From assembly GCF_000380185.1 (NCBI RefSeq), contig NZ_KB904752.1:18473-82472 (forward strand): a stretch of DNA of 64,000 bases, given 5' to 3'. This document shows positions 18,001 to 26,020 of the stretch, piece after piece. Each line of letters opens with the position of its first letter. Position 1 is the stretch's first letter. The stretch is from Thiofilum flexile DSM 14609 (lineage in GTDB: Bacteria > Pseudomonadota > Gammaproteobacteria > Thiotrichales > Thiotrichaceae). Below the pieces are notes generated by a model. The model ran no database searches, was not told where the DNA came from, and saw only the letters and a program-made list of their open reading frames with translations. A program made the position numbers and the translations under genes.

Positions 18001-19537
18001 GACGATACCTGCCCCTAGCAATATCGTATTAGGGGATAAAATCACCGCGACCTCAACCATTGCCGCTTCAGGTACTTCTGAGTTTTCTAATATCACTGTG
18101 ACTAGTTTAGGTAATGTAGCTCCTGATATTACTAGTGATGGAGGCGGCGCTACTGCGGCTCTATCAGTGCCTGAGAATCAAACCGTAGCGACCACTGTTA
18201 CAGCCACTGATGCGAATGGTGATACCTTAACTTACTCCATTACCGGAGGAGCAGATGCGGCCTTATTTAGTATCGATGCAAGTACGGGGGTGTTAACCTT
18301 TATTGCAGCACCTGACTTTGAGTTACCGACCGATGCCGATAGTAATAATGTATATGAGGTGCAAGTGACTGTGGATGATGGTAATGGTGAAACCGATGTT
18401 CAGGATATAACGATTACTGTGACGGATGCTGCTGAAAATATTGCTCCAGTGATTACCAGTGATGGAGGCGGAGCAACCACAAGCGTGAGTATTCCTGAAA
18501 ACACTACCAGTGTAACAACCGTAACCGCTACGGATGCAAATGGTGATACTTTAACTTACTCCATTAGTGGGGGCGCGGATGCCGCATTGTTTAGTATTGA
18601 TGCATCTACTGGGATATTAACCTTTAATGCTGCACCTGACTTTGAAAATCCGACCGATGCAGATACTAATAATACTTATCTAGTACAAGTGACTGTAAGT
18701 GATGGTAATGGTGGGACAGATGTTCAGGATATAACCATTACGGTGACAGATATTGCTGAGGATGTCGTGATTCAAGTACGCGGATTCCTACAAGGGCCGT
18801 TTAATAGCACGACTGGATTAATGGAGGATACCCTACGTACTCTCAGCCTTATTCCAGCTACACAACCCTATACTAATGCACCCTTCGCTTATGGCGGAAT
18901 GGAGCTAGCTGATAATACCCTGATGGCGGTTAGTGGTAACGATGCGGTTGTGGATTGGGTCTTAGTGGAATTGCGCGATGCAACTGATCCTACGGTTATT
19001 CTGGCGCAACAAGCCGCACTATTACAACGAGATGGCGATGTCGTGAAACCTGATACAGGGAGTATTGATTTGACCTTCGCAGGTATGAGTGCAGGTAACT
19101 ATTACGTGTCGCTCCGTCATCGTAACCATCTAGGTGTGATGAGTGCAACGGCGCTTCCCTTAAGTCCTACTCCAACCATGGTCGATTTTACTCAAACTAG
19201 TACTATGGTATTCGGTATGGAGGCTCGATTACAGGTGGGGAGTATTGCCCTCATGTGGGCAGGGGATGCGAATAAGTCTAATCAGGTTATTTCGAGTGGC
19301 CCGAATAATGATACCAGCGATATTTTGGGGTCAGTATTAATGAGTGTAGATAATACCTTACTCAATAGTAACTTTAGACTAGAAGGCTATCGCGTCACCG
19401 ATTTAGATATGGATGGCTCAACGCTATTTGCCGGCCCTGGTAATGATACTAACTTGGTGATGGGTAATGTATTAATGCACCCACTCAATAGCACCTATTC
19501 GGCTAACTTTGTAGTGCAAGGAGGCATTCCTCAATAA
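15071..19537 (+). CDS. Giant secreted beta-helix/cadherin-repeat protein (1488 aa), paralog B
   Basis: Tandem paralog of the 8448-14729 gene, near-identical over the SdrD-B-like domain and much of the beta-helix. A signal peptide (LSNAYA|ATTL) is followed by the SdrD-B-like domain (about 40-190), the SLRQFIL motif and beta-helix to about 870, and a linker with the NGCAPAGATIELFEAD domain. Only two cadherin-like repeats are present (from about 1012 and 1121). The shared C-terminal module begins near 1230 (VVIQVRGFLQGPF). Compared with paralog A it lacks four cadherin repeats and the 165-aa inserted domain, which accounts for the 605-residue difference. It has its own copy of the upstream block and its own terminator, so it is probably a separate transcript. 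Confidence 0.85.
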   Translation: MSIKYTLYPFFRGGGGHFSLKPSFLILLLLTFFLSNAYAATTLSGTVFDDPNYGGGAGRSLATSSGLGVSGATIELYDATGTLVTTVTSAGGGAYNFATVDPGDYYVRVVSDSVNASRSGSTGAELGVMTFRTDGTTDVTSEVGGRNPAVADSAANSGTETLNTTTFVLSGGGQAQAVQPITVGATPISGVDFGFNFSTIVNTNNAGQGSLRQFILNSNLLANTGLDQVDNPSDGAPDPAAGVETSIFMIPGSGAHTISLSSILPTITGAATAIDASTQDGVSCSAATRTLTVTLDGTSAGSLVSGLNIDAANVHVRGIAIGKFTESGITGTANADGLVVTCSNLGLAADGTTLLTNTLHGIHAKSGLSGLILGGSSVDDRNIISGNGRNGAFLEGASNAIIDHNYIGTSADGLSARSNNQEGAATYGGVATSTVAATNIMIRNNLISGGSIIVGINVTSGIRLENLSNNITVTGNLIGTNPSGTAALANSGYGIYIQNATDITIGGLTVAERNIISGNGRDGINTRFGTKRVNIYGNYIGVDITGAVALGNTDNGIFLADTQTTNIGNADPSGRNIITGNKISGIRNSASTITTIAGNYIGVDASGTAALGNTLHGIYVQNSIDVTIGGSTVGARNVVSGNKTIGIFLQNSSSTATTTARIEGNYIGLLPDGDTAAGNTQSGIESAWSVGTLTGNVIHNNVISANKTRGIHPVNSANTTITNNIVGLNAAGTAARPNLEHGIDIDIAASNLLIENNIVSGNTKAGIHVLSGTATNSRIINNKIGVAGDGVTAFGNGMSGVWLEGTNSVTVGGSGATDANIIAHNTGDGVSLSGTNNKMNIISRNMIFANSNLGIDLDKNNVTLNDGSALSTGANEGLNFPQFKQVALLGGNLTINGCAPAGATIELFEADVSPTSSSGVAAGSNQIGRTLDYGEGERYLATFVEGVGEEVPTTAIDCATLTDSDANNATGMSVFQWTIPAPSNIVLGDKITATSTIAASGTSEFSNITVTSLGNVAPDITSDGGGATAALSVPENQTVATTVTATDANGDTLTYSITGGADAALFSIDASTGVLTFIAAPDFELPTDADSNNVYEVQVTVDDGNGETDVQDITITVTDAAENIAPVITSDGGGATTSVSIPENTTSVTTVTATDANGDTLTYSISGGADAALFSIDASTGILTFNAAPDFENPTDADTNNTYLVQVTVSDGNGGTDVQDITITVTDIAEDVVIQVRGFLQGPFNSTTGLMEDTLRTLSLIPATQPYTNAPFAYGGMELADNTLMAVSGNDAVVDWVLVELRDATDPTVILAQQAALLQRDGDVVKPDTGSIDLTFAGMSAGNYYVSLRHRNHLGVMSATALPLSPTPTMVDFTQTSTMVFGMEARLQVGSIALMWAGDANKSNQVISSGPNNDTSDILGSVLMSVDNTLLNSNFRLEGYRVTDLDMDGSTLFAGPGNDTNLVMGNVLMHPLNSTYSANFVVQGGIPQ

Positions 19538-19541
19538 AGCA

Positions 19542-19593
19542 CTTGTATTAATAATACAAGAAAAAGCCATCTCTAATTTGAGGTGGCTTTTTT
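19542..19593 (+). terminator. Terminator after beta-helix paralog B
   Basis: Two adjacent hairpins: CTTGTATT/AATACAAG (19542-19560), then an AAAAGCCATCT/AGGTGGCTTTT stem with one G-T pair and a T run (19561-19593). It sits between convergent genes and could act on both strands. Confidence 0.85.
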
Positions 19594-19620
19594 ATGGGAC
19601 TTTGTTCGGTTATGTTCTAT

Positions 19621-20553
19621 TTAACGTGAACGATGGAAGGGTTTTCCTAATGAAATCGGCGCGTAAAGCTTAATACGCTTTTGGTTCATGGATAAGAATA
19701 CTAATACTACTATAGTAGCAATATAGGGCATACTGCCTAGTAAATTAGGTGAAACATTAAATCCTAAACCTTGCACCACTAAATGTAGAATGCTCATTAA
19801 ACCAAATAAATAGGCACCTAATAATATTCGTCCGGTTTGCCAACTAGCAAATACGACTAAAGCCAAAGCAATCCAACCCCGCCCAGCACTCATATTCTCA
19901 GCCCACATCGGGGTATACGCGAGTGATAAATAAGCCCCCGCTAACCCTGCCATCGCCCCGCCAAACATCACGGCTAAATAACGGGTTCTAATCACGGGTA
20001 AACCGACAGCTTCAGCCGCATGAGGATTTTCTCCGACAGCTTTGACTATCAGACCTGGGCGTGACCAACGAAAGAACCAATAAACGCCGAGAAAAATAAT
20101 AAAGGATAAATAAACTAATAAATCCTGCCCAAAGAGCATTTTACCAATAATAGGTGTATCACTTAGTCCCGCTACATTAATCGGTTCAAAACCCTTAATG
20201 GGCTGGCCTACATAACTAGCCCCAATGAAAGCGGATAAGCCAATACCAAAAATAGTTAGTGCTAAGCCTGTAGCAACCTGATTGGCATTTAAGGTAATGG
20301 CGATAAACCCAAAGAGCAGCGACATTAAAATACCCATTAGCATAGCGAGTAAAACACCAATGAATAAATTACCCGTAGCATAGGCCGTAATAAAGCCTGC
20401 CACCGCTCCCATGAGCATCATGCCTTCTTGCCCTAAGTTTAGTACGCCACTTTTTTCACAGACCATTTCACCTAGAGCGACTAATAATAAAGGGGTTCCG
20501 GTGCGTACCATGGCATAGAGCAAATTACTCAGCATATTGAGATCAAAGTCCAT
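19621..20553 (-). CDS. ABC transporter permease, nucleoside/BMP type (NupQ/YufQ-like)
   Basis: Inner-membrane permease of 310 aa with about eight hydrophobic segments. Motifs include the N-terminal LYAMVRTGTPLLLVALGEMVCEKSG region, LNLGQEGMMLMGA near 36-48, and EAVGLPVIRTRYLAV near 180, the coupling loop typical of this BPD_transp_2 family. It is the last gene of a three-gene minus-strand operon and abuts the preceding permease. The family imports nucleosides, or in some cases other small ring compounds. No substrate-binding lipoprotein gene lies here, so it must be encoded elsewhere. Confidence 0.87.
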   Translation of the reverse strand: MDFDLNMLSNLLYAMVRTGTPLLLVALGEMVCEKSGVLNLGQEGMMLMGAVAGFITAYATGNLFIGVLLAMLMGILMSLLFGFIAITLNANQVATGLALTIFGIGLSAFIGASYVGQPIKGFEPINVAGLSDTPIIGKMLFGQDLLVYLSFIIFLGVYWFFRWSRPGLIVKAVGENPHAAEAVGLPVIRTRYLAVMFGGAMAGLAGAYLSLAYTPMWAENMSAGRGWIALALVVFASWQTGRILLGAYLFGLMSILHLVVQGLGFNVSPNLLGSMPYIATIVVLVFLSMNQKRIKLYAPISLGKPFHRSR

Positions 20554-21635
20554 TAGTTTGCTCCTTGAGAAAGAGTGGTGGGTTTGGTTTTAATGAATCG
20601 ATAGCGAATCAAGACATCACAGGCTAATAAGTAAAATAACAACATGCCTTGGAATAAGGAGGTGAGGGCAGCAGGAGTGCTGAGCTTAATTTGTGCTAAT
20701 TCTCCGCCCATATAAATCAGCGCCATTAATAGACTAGCAGCTAAAATGCCAATGGGGTGTAAGCGCCCTAAAAACGCCACAATAATAGCAGCATACCCAT
20801 AGCCGGGTGAGACATTCGGAATCAGTTGACCAATGGGGCCTGTCACTTCACAGACTCCCGCCAAGCCTGCCAAACCACCACTGATCATTAAGACTAACCA
20901 CGTCAATCTTTTCTCTGGGTATCCAGCAAATTTAGCGGCTTTGGCTTCCATACCCATAACTTTCATTTGAAACCCTAGGAAGCTTTTACTCACCAAAAAC
21001 CAAACTAATAAAACAGCTATTAATGCTAAGCCAAAACCAATATGGACGCGTCCGTCTTCCATGAGTGTGGGTAAGGTAGCACCGGCTGAAAAGGCGGCTG
21101 ATTCGGGAAAGCTATAACCTTCTGGGTCTTTAAGCGGGCCATGCACGGCATATTGCAATAAATTCAGGGCAATATAGTTGAGCATAATGGTGGTGAGGAT
21201 TTCATTGGTATTAAATTGTGTTTTGAGATAGGCCGCAATGCCTGCCCAAAACATCCCCGCTAATATCCCGCAGATAAGCACTAATACCAGTACCGCTTTT
21301 GATTCACTGTCTGGGAATTGTAATGCAACCGCACTGCCTACTAATGCGCCCATGAGGAGTTGCCCCTCGGCACCGATATTCCAAATATTAGCGCGATAGG
21401 CCACCGCTAGCCCAATGGCGCACAGTAGAATCGGCGAGGCTTTGACTAACCATTCAGAGACCCCTTGGCTGTCTTGTAGTGGGGCTATTAAAAAAGTGTG
21501 CAAGGCGGTTAAGGGGTTATAGCCAAGAGCGGTAAATAGAATCGCCCCAGTGATTAAGGTCAATAAGCCTGCTAGTACAGGCGATAAATAGACCATGAGC
21601 GCGGATGGCTCACGGCGTGGTTGTAGTTTAATCAT
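20553..21635 (-). CDS. ABC transporter permease, nucleoside/BMP type (NupP/YufP-like)
   Basis: Second permease of the importer, 360 aa, with multiple transmembrane helices. NIWNIGAEGQLLMGA near 84-98 is the family signature. The MGMEAKAAKFAGYPEKRLTWLVL segment near 228-250 is the cytoplasmic coupling region. Its start overlaps the end of the ATPase gene by 4 bp and its stop meets the start of the next permease, so translation is coupled. It should heterodimerise with the 19621-20553 product. Confidence 0.87.
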   Translation of the reverse strand: MIKLQPRREPSALMVYLSPVLAGLLTLITGAILFTALGYNPLTALHTFLIAPLQDSQGVSEWLVKASPILLCAIGLAVAYRANIWNIGAEGQLLMGALVGSAVALQFPDSESKAVLVLVLICGILAGMFWAGIAAYLKTQFNTNEILTTIMLNYIALNLLQYAVHGPLKDPEGYSFPESAAFSAGATLPTLMEDGRVHIGFGLALIAVLLVWFLVSKSFLGFQMKVMGMEAKAAKFAGYPEKRLTWLVLMISGGLAGLAGVCEVTGPIGQLIPNVSPGYGYAAIIVAFLGRLHPIGILAASLLMALIYMGGELAQIKLSTPAALTSLFQGMLLFYLLACDVLIRYRFIKTKPTTLSQGAN

Positions 21636-23161
21636 GCCGCAGCCTCCTCAGTATTAAAGACTCCTGCCATCCATTGTCCTACTTCATCAATAGTCGCTTG
21701 TGCGGTGGGTTTAAAAGGGGATAGTTGTCCATCAAAGATGGCTCCGATGCGATCGGAGATTTGAAATAATTCATCGGTATCTTCAGAAATCACTAAAATC
21801 GCAGCCCCTTGATCGCGTAACTGAATCAAGGCTTGGTGTATCGCAGTGGCAGCCCCAATATCCACGCCCCAAGTGGGATGGGAGGCCACTAATAGCTGAG
21901 GGTTTTGCAGAATTTCACGCCCAATAATAAATTTTTGCAGATTACCCCCTGATAGGCTCGCCGCGTGCGCTTGGGCATTCGGGGTTTTGACTTTGTAGTC
22001 TTGAATAATCTGTTCGGCAAAGTGTTTGGTTTTACCAGAGAGCACCATACCGCCTTTAACTAAACCATGCAGAAAGCCCGTGAGTAAGCCATTTTCAGTC
22101 AAAGTCATATCGGGTACTGCACCGCGCCCCAGACGGTCTTCGGGGACAAAGGCCATGCCTAATTGACGGCGCTCGGTGGGGTTGAGTGAACCGACTGCAC
22201 CTGTGGGAAAGCGGATACTGTCTGCCGTTGGAGTGAGTGTCTCACCACTTAAGGCGGCTAATAGCTCTTCTTGCCCATTACCGGCAACCCCTGCAATCCC
22301 TACAATCTCGCCACTGCGCACCTGTAAGGAGATATTTTTTAGTGAAGTGCCAAAGGGATCATGTGAAATTTGATTGAGCTGGTGCAGGGTTAAAAAGACC
22401 TCACCGCCTTGTTTTTTCTCATAGGTATTAGAGACCGGCGTTTCATCACCCACCATCATTTTTGCCATGCTTAAGGTGCTTTCATCGGCAGGGGTACATT
22501 CACCCGAAACGCGTCCCCCACGTAGGATCGTGGCTTTATGGCATAGTTCTTTTACTTCATAGAGTTTGTGGCTGATGAATAAAATGCTGCAGCCTTCGCT
22601 TGCCAATTGGCGCAGGGTGACAAATAGCGTTTTGACTTCTTGTGGGGTGAGTACCGAGGTCGGCTCATCCAGAATCAGCAGTTTAATGTCTTGGACTAAG
22701 CAGCGCACAATCTCAACCCGTTGGCGTTCGCCAATCGAGAGCGAATGCACCGGACGATGTGGCTCTAAGGCCATACCATAGCGTTTTGAAATGGTGCTAA
22801 TTCGTTCGGGTAGGGTTTTGATATCACCGGCCTGATCGCCTAAAGCCAGCGCAATGTTTTCACTCACGGTCAGCGTTTCAAACAAGGAAAAATGTTGAAA
22901 TACCATGCCAATCCCAAGGCTGCGGGCCTGGGCAGGGTCACGTATTTGAATGGGGTTGCCTTCCCAAATCATGGCTCCGGTGTCGGGTTTGACTACGCCG
23001 TAGATAATTTTCATCAAGGTGCTTTTTCCTGCACCATTTTCGCCCAAAAGTGCATGAATTTCGCCCGGTAAGATGGACAGATGAATATCGTCATTAGCGA
23101 GTGTGCCGGGGTATTGTTTGCGAATACCCTGTAGCTCTAAACGTGCAGTGGTGGCGGTCAT
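21632..23161 (-). CDS. ABC transporter ATPase with two nucleotide-binding domains (NupO/YufO-like)
   Basis: Double-cassette ATPase (509 aa from ATG 23161) that drives the two permeases. The first NBD has Walker A GENGAGKSTLMKI, signature LSIGERQRVEI and Walker B LLILDEPTSVLT. The second has the degenerate P-loop GVAGNGQEELLAAL, signature LSGGNLQKFIIGRE and no canonical Walker B (LLVASHPTWGVDIGA), as usual in this family. The upstream start at 23197 is rejected: ATG 23161 has GGAG 5 nt before it and begins the family N-terminus. Close relatives carry nucleosides; the nearby xdhA would fit purine catabolism (inference). Confidence 0.9.
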   Translation of the reverse strand: MTATTARLELQGIRKQYPGTLANDDIHLSILPGEIHALLGENGAGKSTLMKIIYGVVKPDTGAMIWEGNPIQIRDPAQARSLGIGMVFQHFSLFETLTVSENIALALGDQAGDIKTLPERISTISKRYGMALEPHRPVHSLSIGERQRVEIVRCLVQDIKLLILDEPTSVLTPQEVKTLFVTLRQLASEGCSILFISHKLYEVKELCHKATILRGGRVSGECTPADESTLSMAKMMVGDETPVSNTYEKKQGGEVFLTLHQLNQISHDPFGTSLKNISLQVRSGEIVGIAGVAGNGQEELLAALSGETLTPTADSIRFPTGAVGSLNPTERRQLGMAFVPEDRLGRGAVPDMTLTENGLLTGFLHGLVKGGMVLSGKTKHFAEQIIQDYKVKTPNAQAHAASLSGGNLQKFIIGREILQNPQLLVASHPTWGVDIGAATAIHQALIQLRDQGAAILVISEDTDELFQISDRIGAIFDGQLSPFKPTAQATIDEVGQWMAGVFNTEEAAA

Positions 23162-23286
23162 GCGGACTCCCAGATAAATGAAGGGGGTAGAGCGCAAATG
23201 GTAGCAGACTCAACCTAATCAGGGTATGTGCAAGATTGGTTCCAAAGGGGGAATGAAGTTAAGGTGTATTATAAACGTGGGCTAAG

Positions 23287-24798
23287 TCAATGGATCAGCC
23301 AATCTAAACGAAATTTTTTGCACCATGCTCGAATAATCGCTTGTTCTTCTGGAGTAGTAGAGCGATTGGCATATCCTCGAGCTTGAGTAATTTTTTTATG
23401 ATAGGGGTGCACCTCAATTGTTATCAGACGTTTATTGTTCTTCTGTAGTGAAAAAATGGCGGAGGAGTTGTTTTTACACGAATAGGCGTAGCCTCCTACA
23501 CAATGGCGTTGGGCAGCTCCTTCTTCTCGTAACGCGTTTGAATTATTCAACTCCTTAAAAGACCATTGGTTATGATTAGTGGAGTATTCCCAATCCCAGC
23601 TATGTTTTTTCCAATTTAAATTAATGTTATATGTATATCTATTATAGATAGAGTCATAATAATTATTAGCTCTCTCTAAACAGGCGGCTAAGCTACGCCC
23701 TTTCCAACTAAAGGGATCAGCATTGCATCTACGAGCTTCTGAGTTTAAATGCATCGCCCAGTCTAAAATAAGCTCTATTTCACGATAGGTTAGCCTAGAA
23801 TGATGGTGTGTTAACCAATTAATTGTTTCACACCAAAAATTTCCATAAATATCAGTATTATAGGTGGAGTGGAGATAGGCATTATTTACTATGCAGTTTT
23901 TATTATCAGACTGGAAGCATTCCAGCGTTGCTCTAAATATTTTATTATTTCCGCCTAATGATTTAATTTTTGTATAGTATAGTACAGAGTCAATGGCAAT
24001 ATTAGAGGGTGTTTTAAATAAATGAAGCTGTAGTTGTTTGGGTAAGGCCCATTTAAACGATTGAGCTGAGCGTGTTAAGCTTCCACCTTGAGCTAATAAA
24101 ATAAACCAATAAAAATAAAAATTTATATCTTTGTCATAAGCGCTAGACCAGATAGAATATAAGCAAGCAGGTATAGGATAGCGACCAAAGACATGATCTA
24201 ATAAGCTTTCTAATGTATTCCCTTGCCAAGTATTAGGGGATCTTATCCAAAAATCCCTAAATAAAAGCAAATTTATAACTACATTGGTATTGAGTAATAG
24301 AGCAATAGCATGGTACTTATGGGGGTCAATAATATTCTCATTAATAAGATCCAAGACTAGATTAAATTCTTGTTCAATTTGTTGCCAATGATTAAATAAC
24401 TCTATTTCTAATCGGTATGCATTGCGTTGAATAAAATCACTATCTTCATCATCATGAGTATAGTCTTTAAAGCTAGGATTTAGGGTTTTTAATAAATCAC
24501 TTAGTATCGGTTTTACAAACTTAGTATCGACTTGATGAGTCAATTCATACCCAGTATTATCATAATCATAATACCGATCATAATAATAAGGAGATCGATG
24601 GTCCCAGTTTTCATAGAGATCGTCATATATTGTTTCATAAAAACATTCATTATCGTGCTTAACTTGCTGGGTATAATTGTTAGACGAGTAATAAAGAGGA
24701 TCTAGATCAACGCAGCGCAAATAGCCGTTTTTAAAATCATTTAACCTTAGTCCTATATGGCTATTGTGCATAATTTTACTGTTTTTATGATATTTCAC
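23287..24798 (-). CDS. PcfJ-like domain protein
   Basis: 503-aa protein of unknown function. The C-terminal part (about 405-500) matches the PcfJ-like domain: a region reading ALREEGAAQRHCVGGYAYSC, then SAIFSLQKNNKRLITIEV and ITQARGYANR. PcfJ-like proteins were named from a conjugative plasmid but are common on chromosomes without a defined role. The N-terminal 400 residues are rich in Tyr, Asn and Asp and show no recognisable domain or membrane segment. Composition is clearly more AT-rich than the flanking transporter and xdhA genes, suggesting acquisition. The start ATG at 24798 follows an AT-rich region. Confidence 0.7.
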   Translation of the reverse strand: MKYHKNSKIMHNSHIGLRLNDFKNGYLRCVDLDPLYYSSNNYTQQVKHDNECFYETIYDDLYENWDHRSPYYYDRYYDYDNTGYELTHQVDTKFVKPILSDLLKTLNPSFKDYTHDDEDSDFIQRNAYRLEIELFNHWQQIEQEFNLVLDLINENIIDPHKYHAIALLLNTNVVINLLLFRDFWIRSPNTWQGNTLESLLDHVFGRYPIPACLYSIWSSAYDKDINFYFYWFILLAQGGSLTRSAQSFKWALPKQLQLHLFKTPSNIAIDSVLYYTKIKSLGGNNKIFRATLECFQSDNKNCIVNNAYLHSTYNTDIYGNFWCETINWLTHHHSRLTYREIELILDWAMHLNSEARRCNADPFSWKGRSLAACLERANNYYDSIYNRYTYNINLNWKKHSWDWEYSTNHNQWSFKELNNSNALREEGAAQRHCVGGYAYSCKNNSSAIFSLQKNNKRLITIEVHPYHKKITQARGYANRSTTPEEQAIIRAWCKKFRLDWLIH

Positions 24799-24977
24799 AG
24801 CCTTACCCTTTGCTTTATACTAACATAGGTATGAAAGCAACATACGTGCCATATTCTTGTATATTTTAGTTTATTGTTTTTATTGAGTATTTTTAATTTT
24901 AAAAATATAACAATGATAAAATCCTATCATAAAAAATAGATTTCTATCTGAAATGAGTTTCCATTACAAAGTTCCGT

Positions 24978-25232
24978 TTACAGCCGCCAGTCAATTTCTG
25001 CTTGTAACTCTTCTGTACTCTCATAAGTTTGCAGTTCAACTCCCCATTTGCAGCATTCATATAAAAACTCATAACGATCCATATTGCCGCCGATAAATTC
25101 CAATGCCGCACCAGTAGAGAGTCGACCATGATGATAAAGATCAATGGCAGTATTAAGCTTAAGTAAGTGTATTAGCTCGGTAGGAGATTGATAGATTAAG
25201 TATTTTTCGGGAATATTTAGTGTAAGTTGCAT
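24978..25232 (-). CDS. UPF0175-like small protein (possible antitoxin)
   Basis: 84 aa, starting MQLTLNIPEKYL, with TAIDLYHHGRLSTGAALEFIGGNMDRYEFLYEC. This is the layout of UPF0175 proteins: a beta strand, then a helix ending in YxxGxxSxGxAAE, then a helix-turn-helix-like FL..L segment. Some members are antitoxins paired with PIN-domain toxins. No PIN toxin is adjacent, so it may be orphaned or have another role. AAGGAA lies 5-10 bp before the start. Confidence 0.7.
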   Translation of the reverse strand: MQLTLNIPEKYLIYQSPTELIHLLKLNTAIDLYHHGRLSTGAALEFIGGNMDRYEFLYECCKWGVELQTYESTEELQAEIDWRL

Positions 25233-25287
25233 AATAGATTTCCTTGAGTTCTTTATTTTAGCATGACTGAATATCTGGCAGTGAAAA

Positions 25288-25857
25288 TCAACTCATCCCA
25301 AAAATATAACCTAAATCAATGCCTTGCTCCTGAAAGGGTGGAATAAATACCCGTTGGCAATCTTCGCTATTCTCACATTCTTTGGAAAAAACGACGCGGT
25401 AATGTTCTCCCGCTAGCTCATAAGCAATCAGGGTCTTATTTTCTGGGGAAATAATCCAATAATAAGGGACTTGATAGGTTTGTAAGCGTATTAAGTGCGT
25501 TACTAAATCCTTATGCTCATGCCCCGGAGACGTAATTTCACAGACCCAATCGGGTAAAGTCTCCATAACACCCGCAGGAGGAGTCGGAACACGCTCTTTA
25601 CGCCAACCGGCTAAATCATGAGTGGGGCAGTGATGTTGGTTATATCGCACACTAATTTCCGTCACAATCCACCACCCGCCACCATCTTTGCGTCGTTTAA
25701 AGGTAGCCATTTCATCCGATAACCCTGACTGTGCCAAGGCATGGTTAAATCGTGCCATGGGGCGCTTGACGATTTCACCATTAATTAGCTCAATGCGCTC
25801 ATCCTTCAATGTGGCGAGTAAAAAGTCAGCGACAGTTACTAATTGACGGGCTTCCAT
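25288..25857 (-). CDS. Uma2 family (DUF820) putative PD-(D/E)XK nuclease
   Basis: 189 aa with the Uma2 pattern: ERIELINGEIVKRP near 18-31, HALAQSGLSDEM, then PTHDLAGWR near 79-87, LPDWVCEITSPGHEHKDL near 102-119 carrying the E-x-x-S-P core, and YQVPYYWIISPENKTLIAYEL near 128-148. The family is predicted to have a restriction-endonuclease-like fold and is abundant in filamentous cyanobacteria and some Thiotrichales; its cellular role is unresolved. A second Uma2 gene lies at 29211-29789. Confidence 0.85.
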   Translation of the reverse strand: MEARQLVTVADFLLATLKDERIELINGEIVKRPMARFNHALAQSGLSDEMATFKRRKDGGGWWIVTEISVRYNQHHCPTHDLAGWRKERVPTPPAGVMETLPDWVCEITSPGHEHKDLVTHLIRLQTYQVPYYWIISPENKTLIAYELAGEHYRVVFSKECENSEDCQRVFIPPFQEQGIDLGYIFGMS

Positions 25858-26020
25858 TGGTTATTCCCCTCAGATTGATGTAAGAACAGTATACTGAATG
25901 TCATAGGTAACGGGTTCAAGTGAATAGTATAGAGGTTCAAGGCACAAAATCTAATTGGCACAACGGTTGTATCTGCGTCATTATTCATGAAGCAGCTAGA
26001 CAGCATTGAAGGAGTAGGTT

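Noticed and set aside
24944..25144. 66-aa ORF on the minus strand
   Set aside because: Overlaps the UPF0175-like gene in another frame; only the 84-aa frame matches a family.
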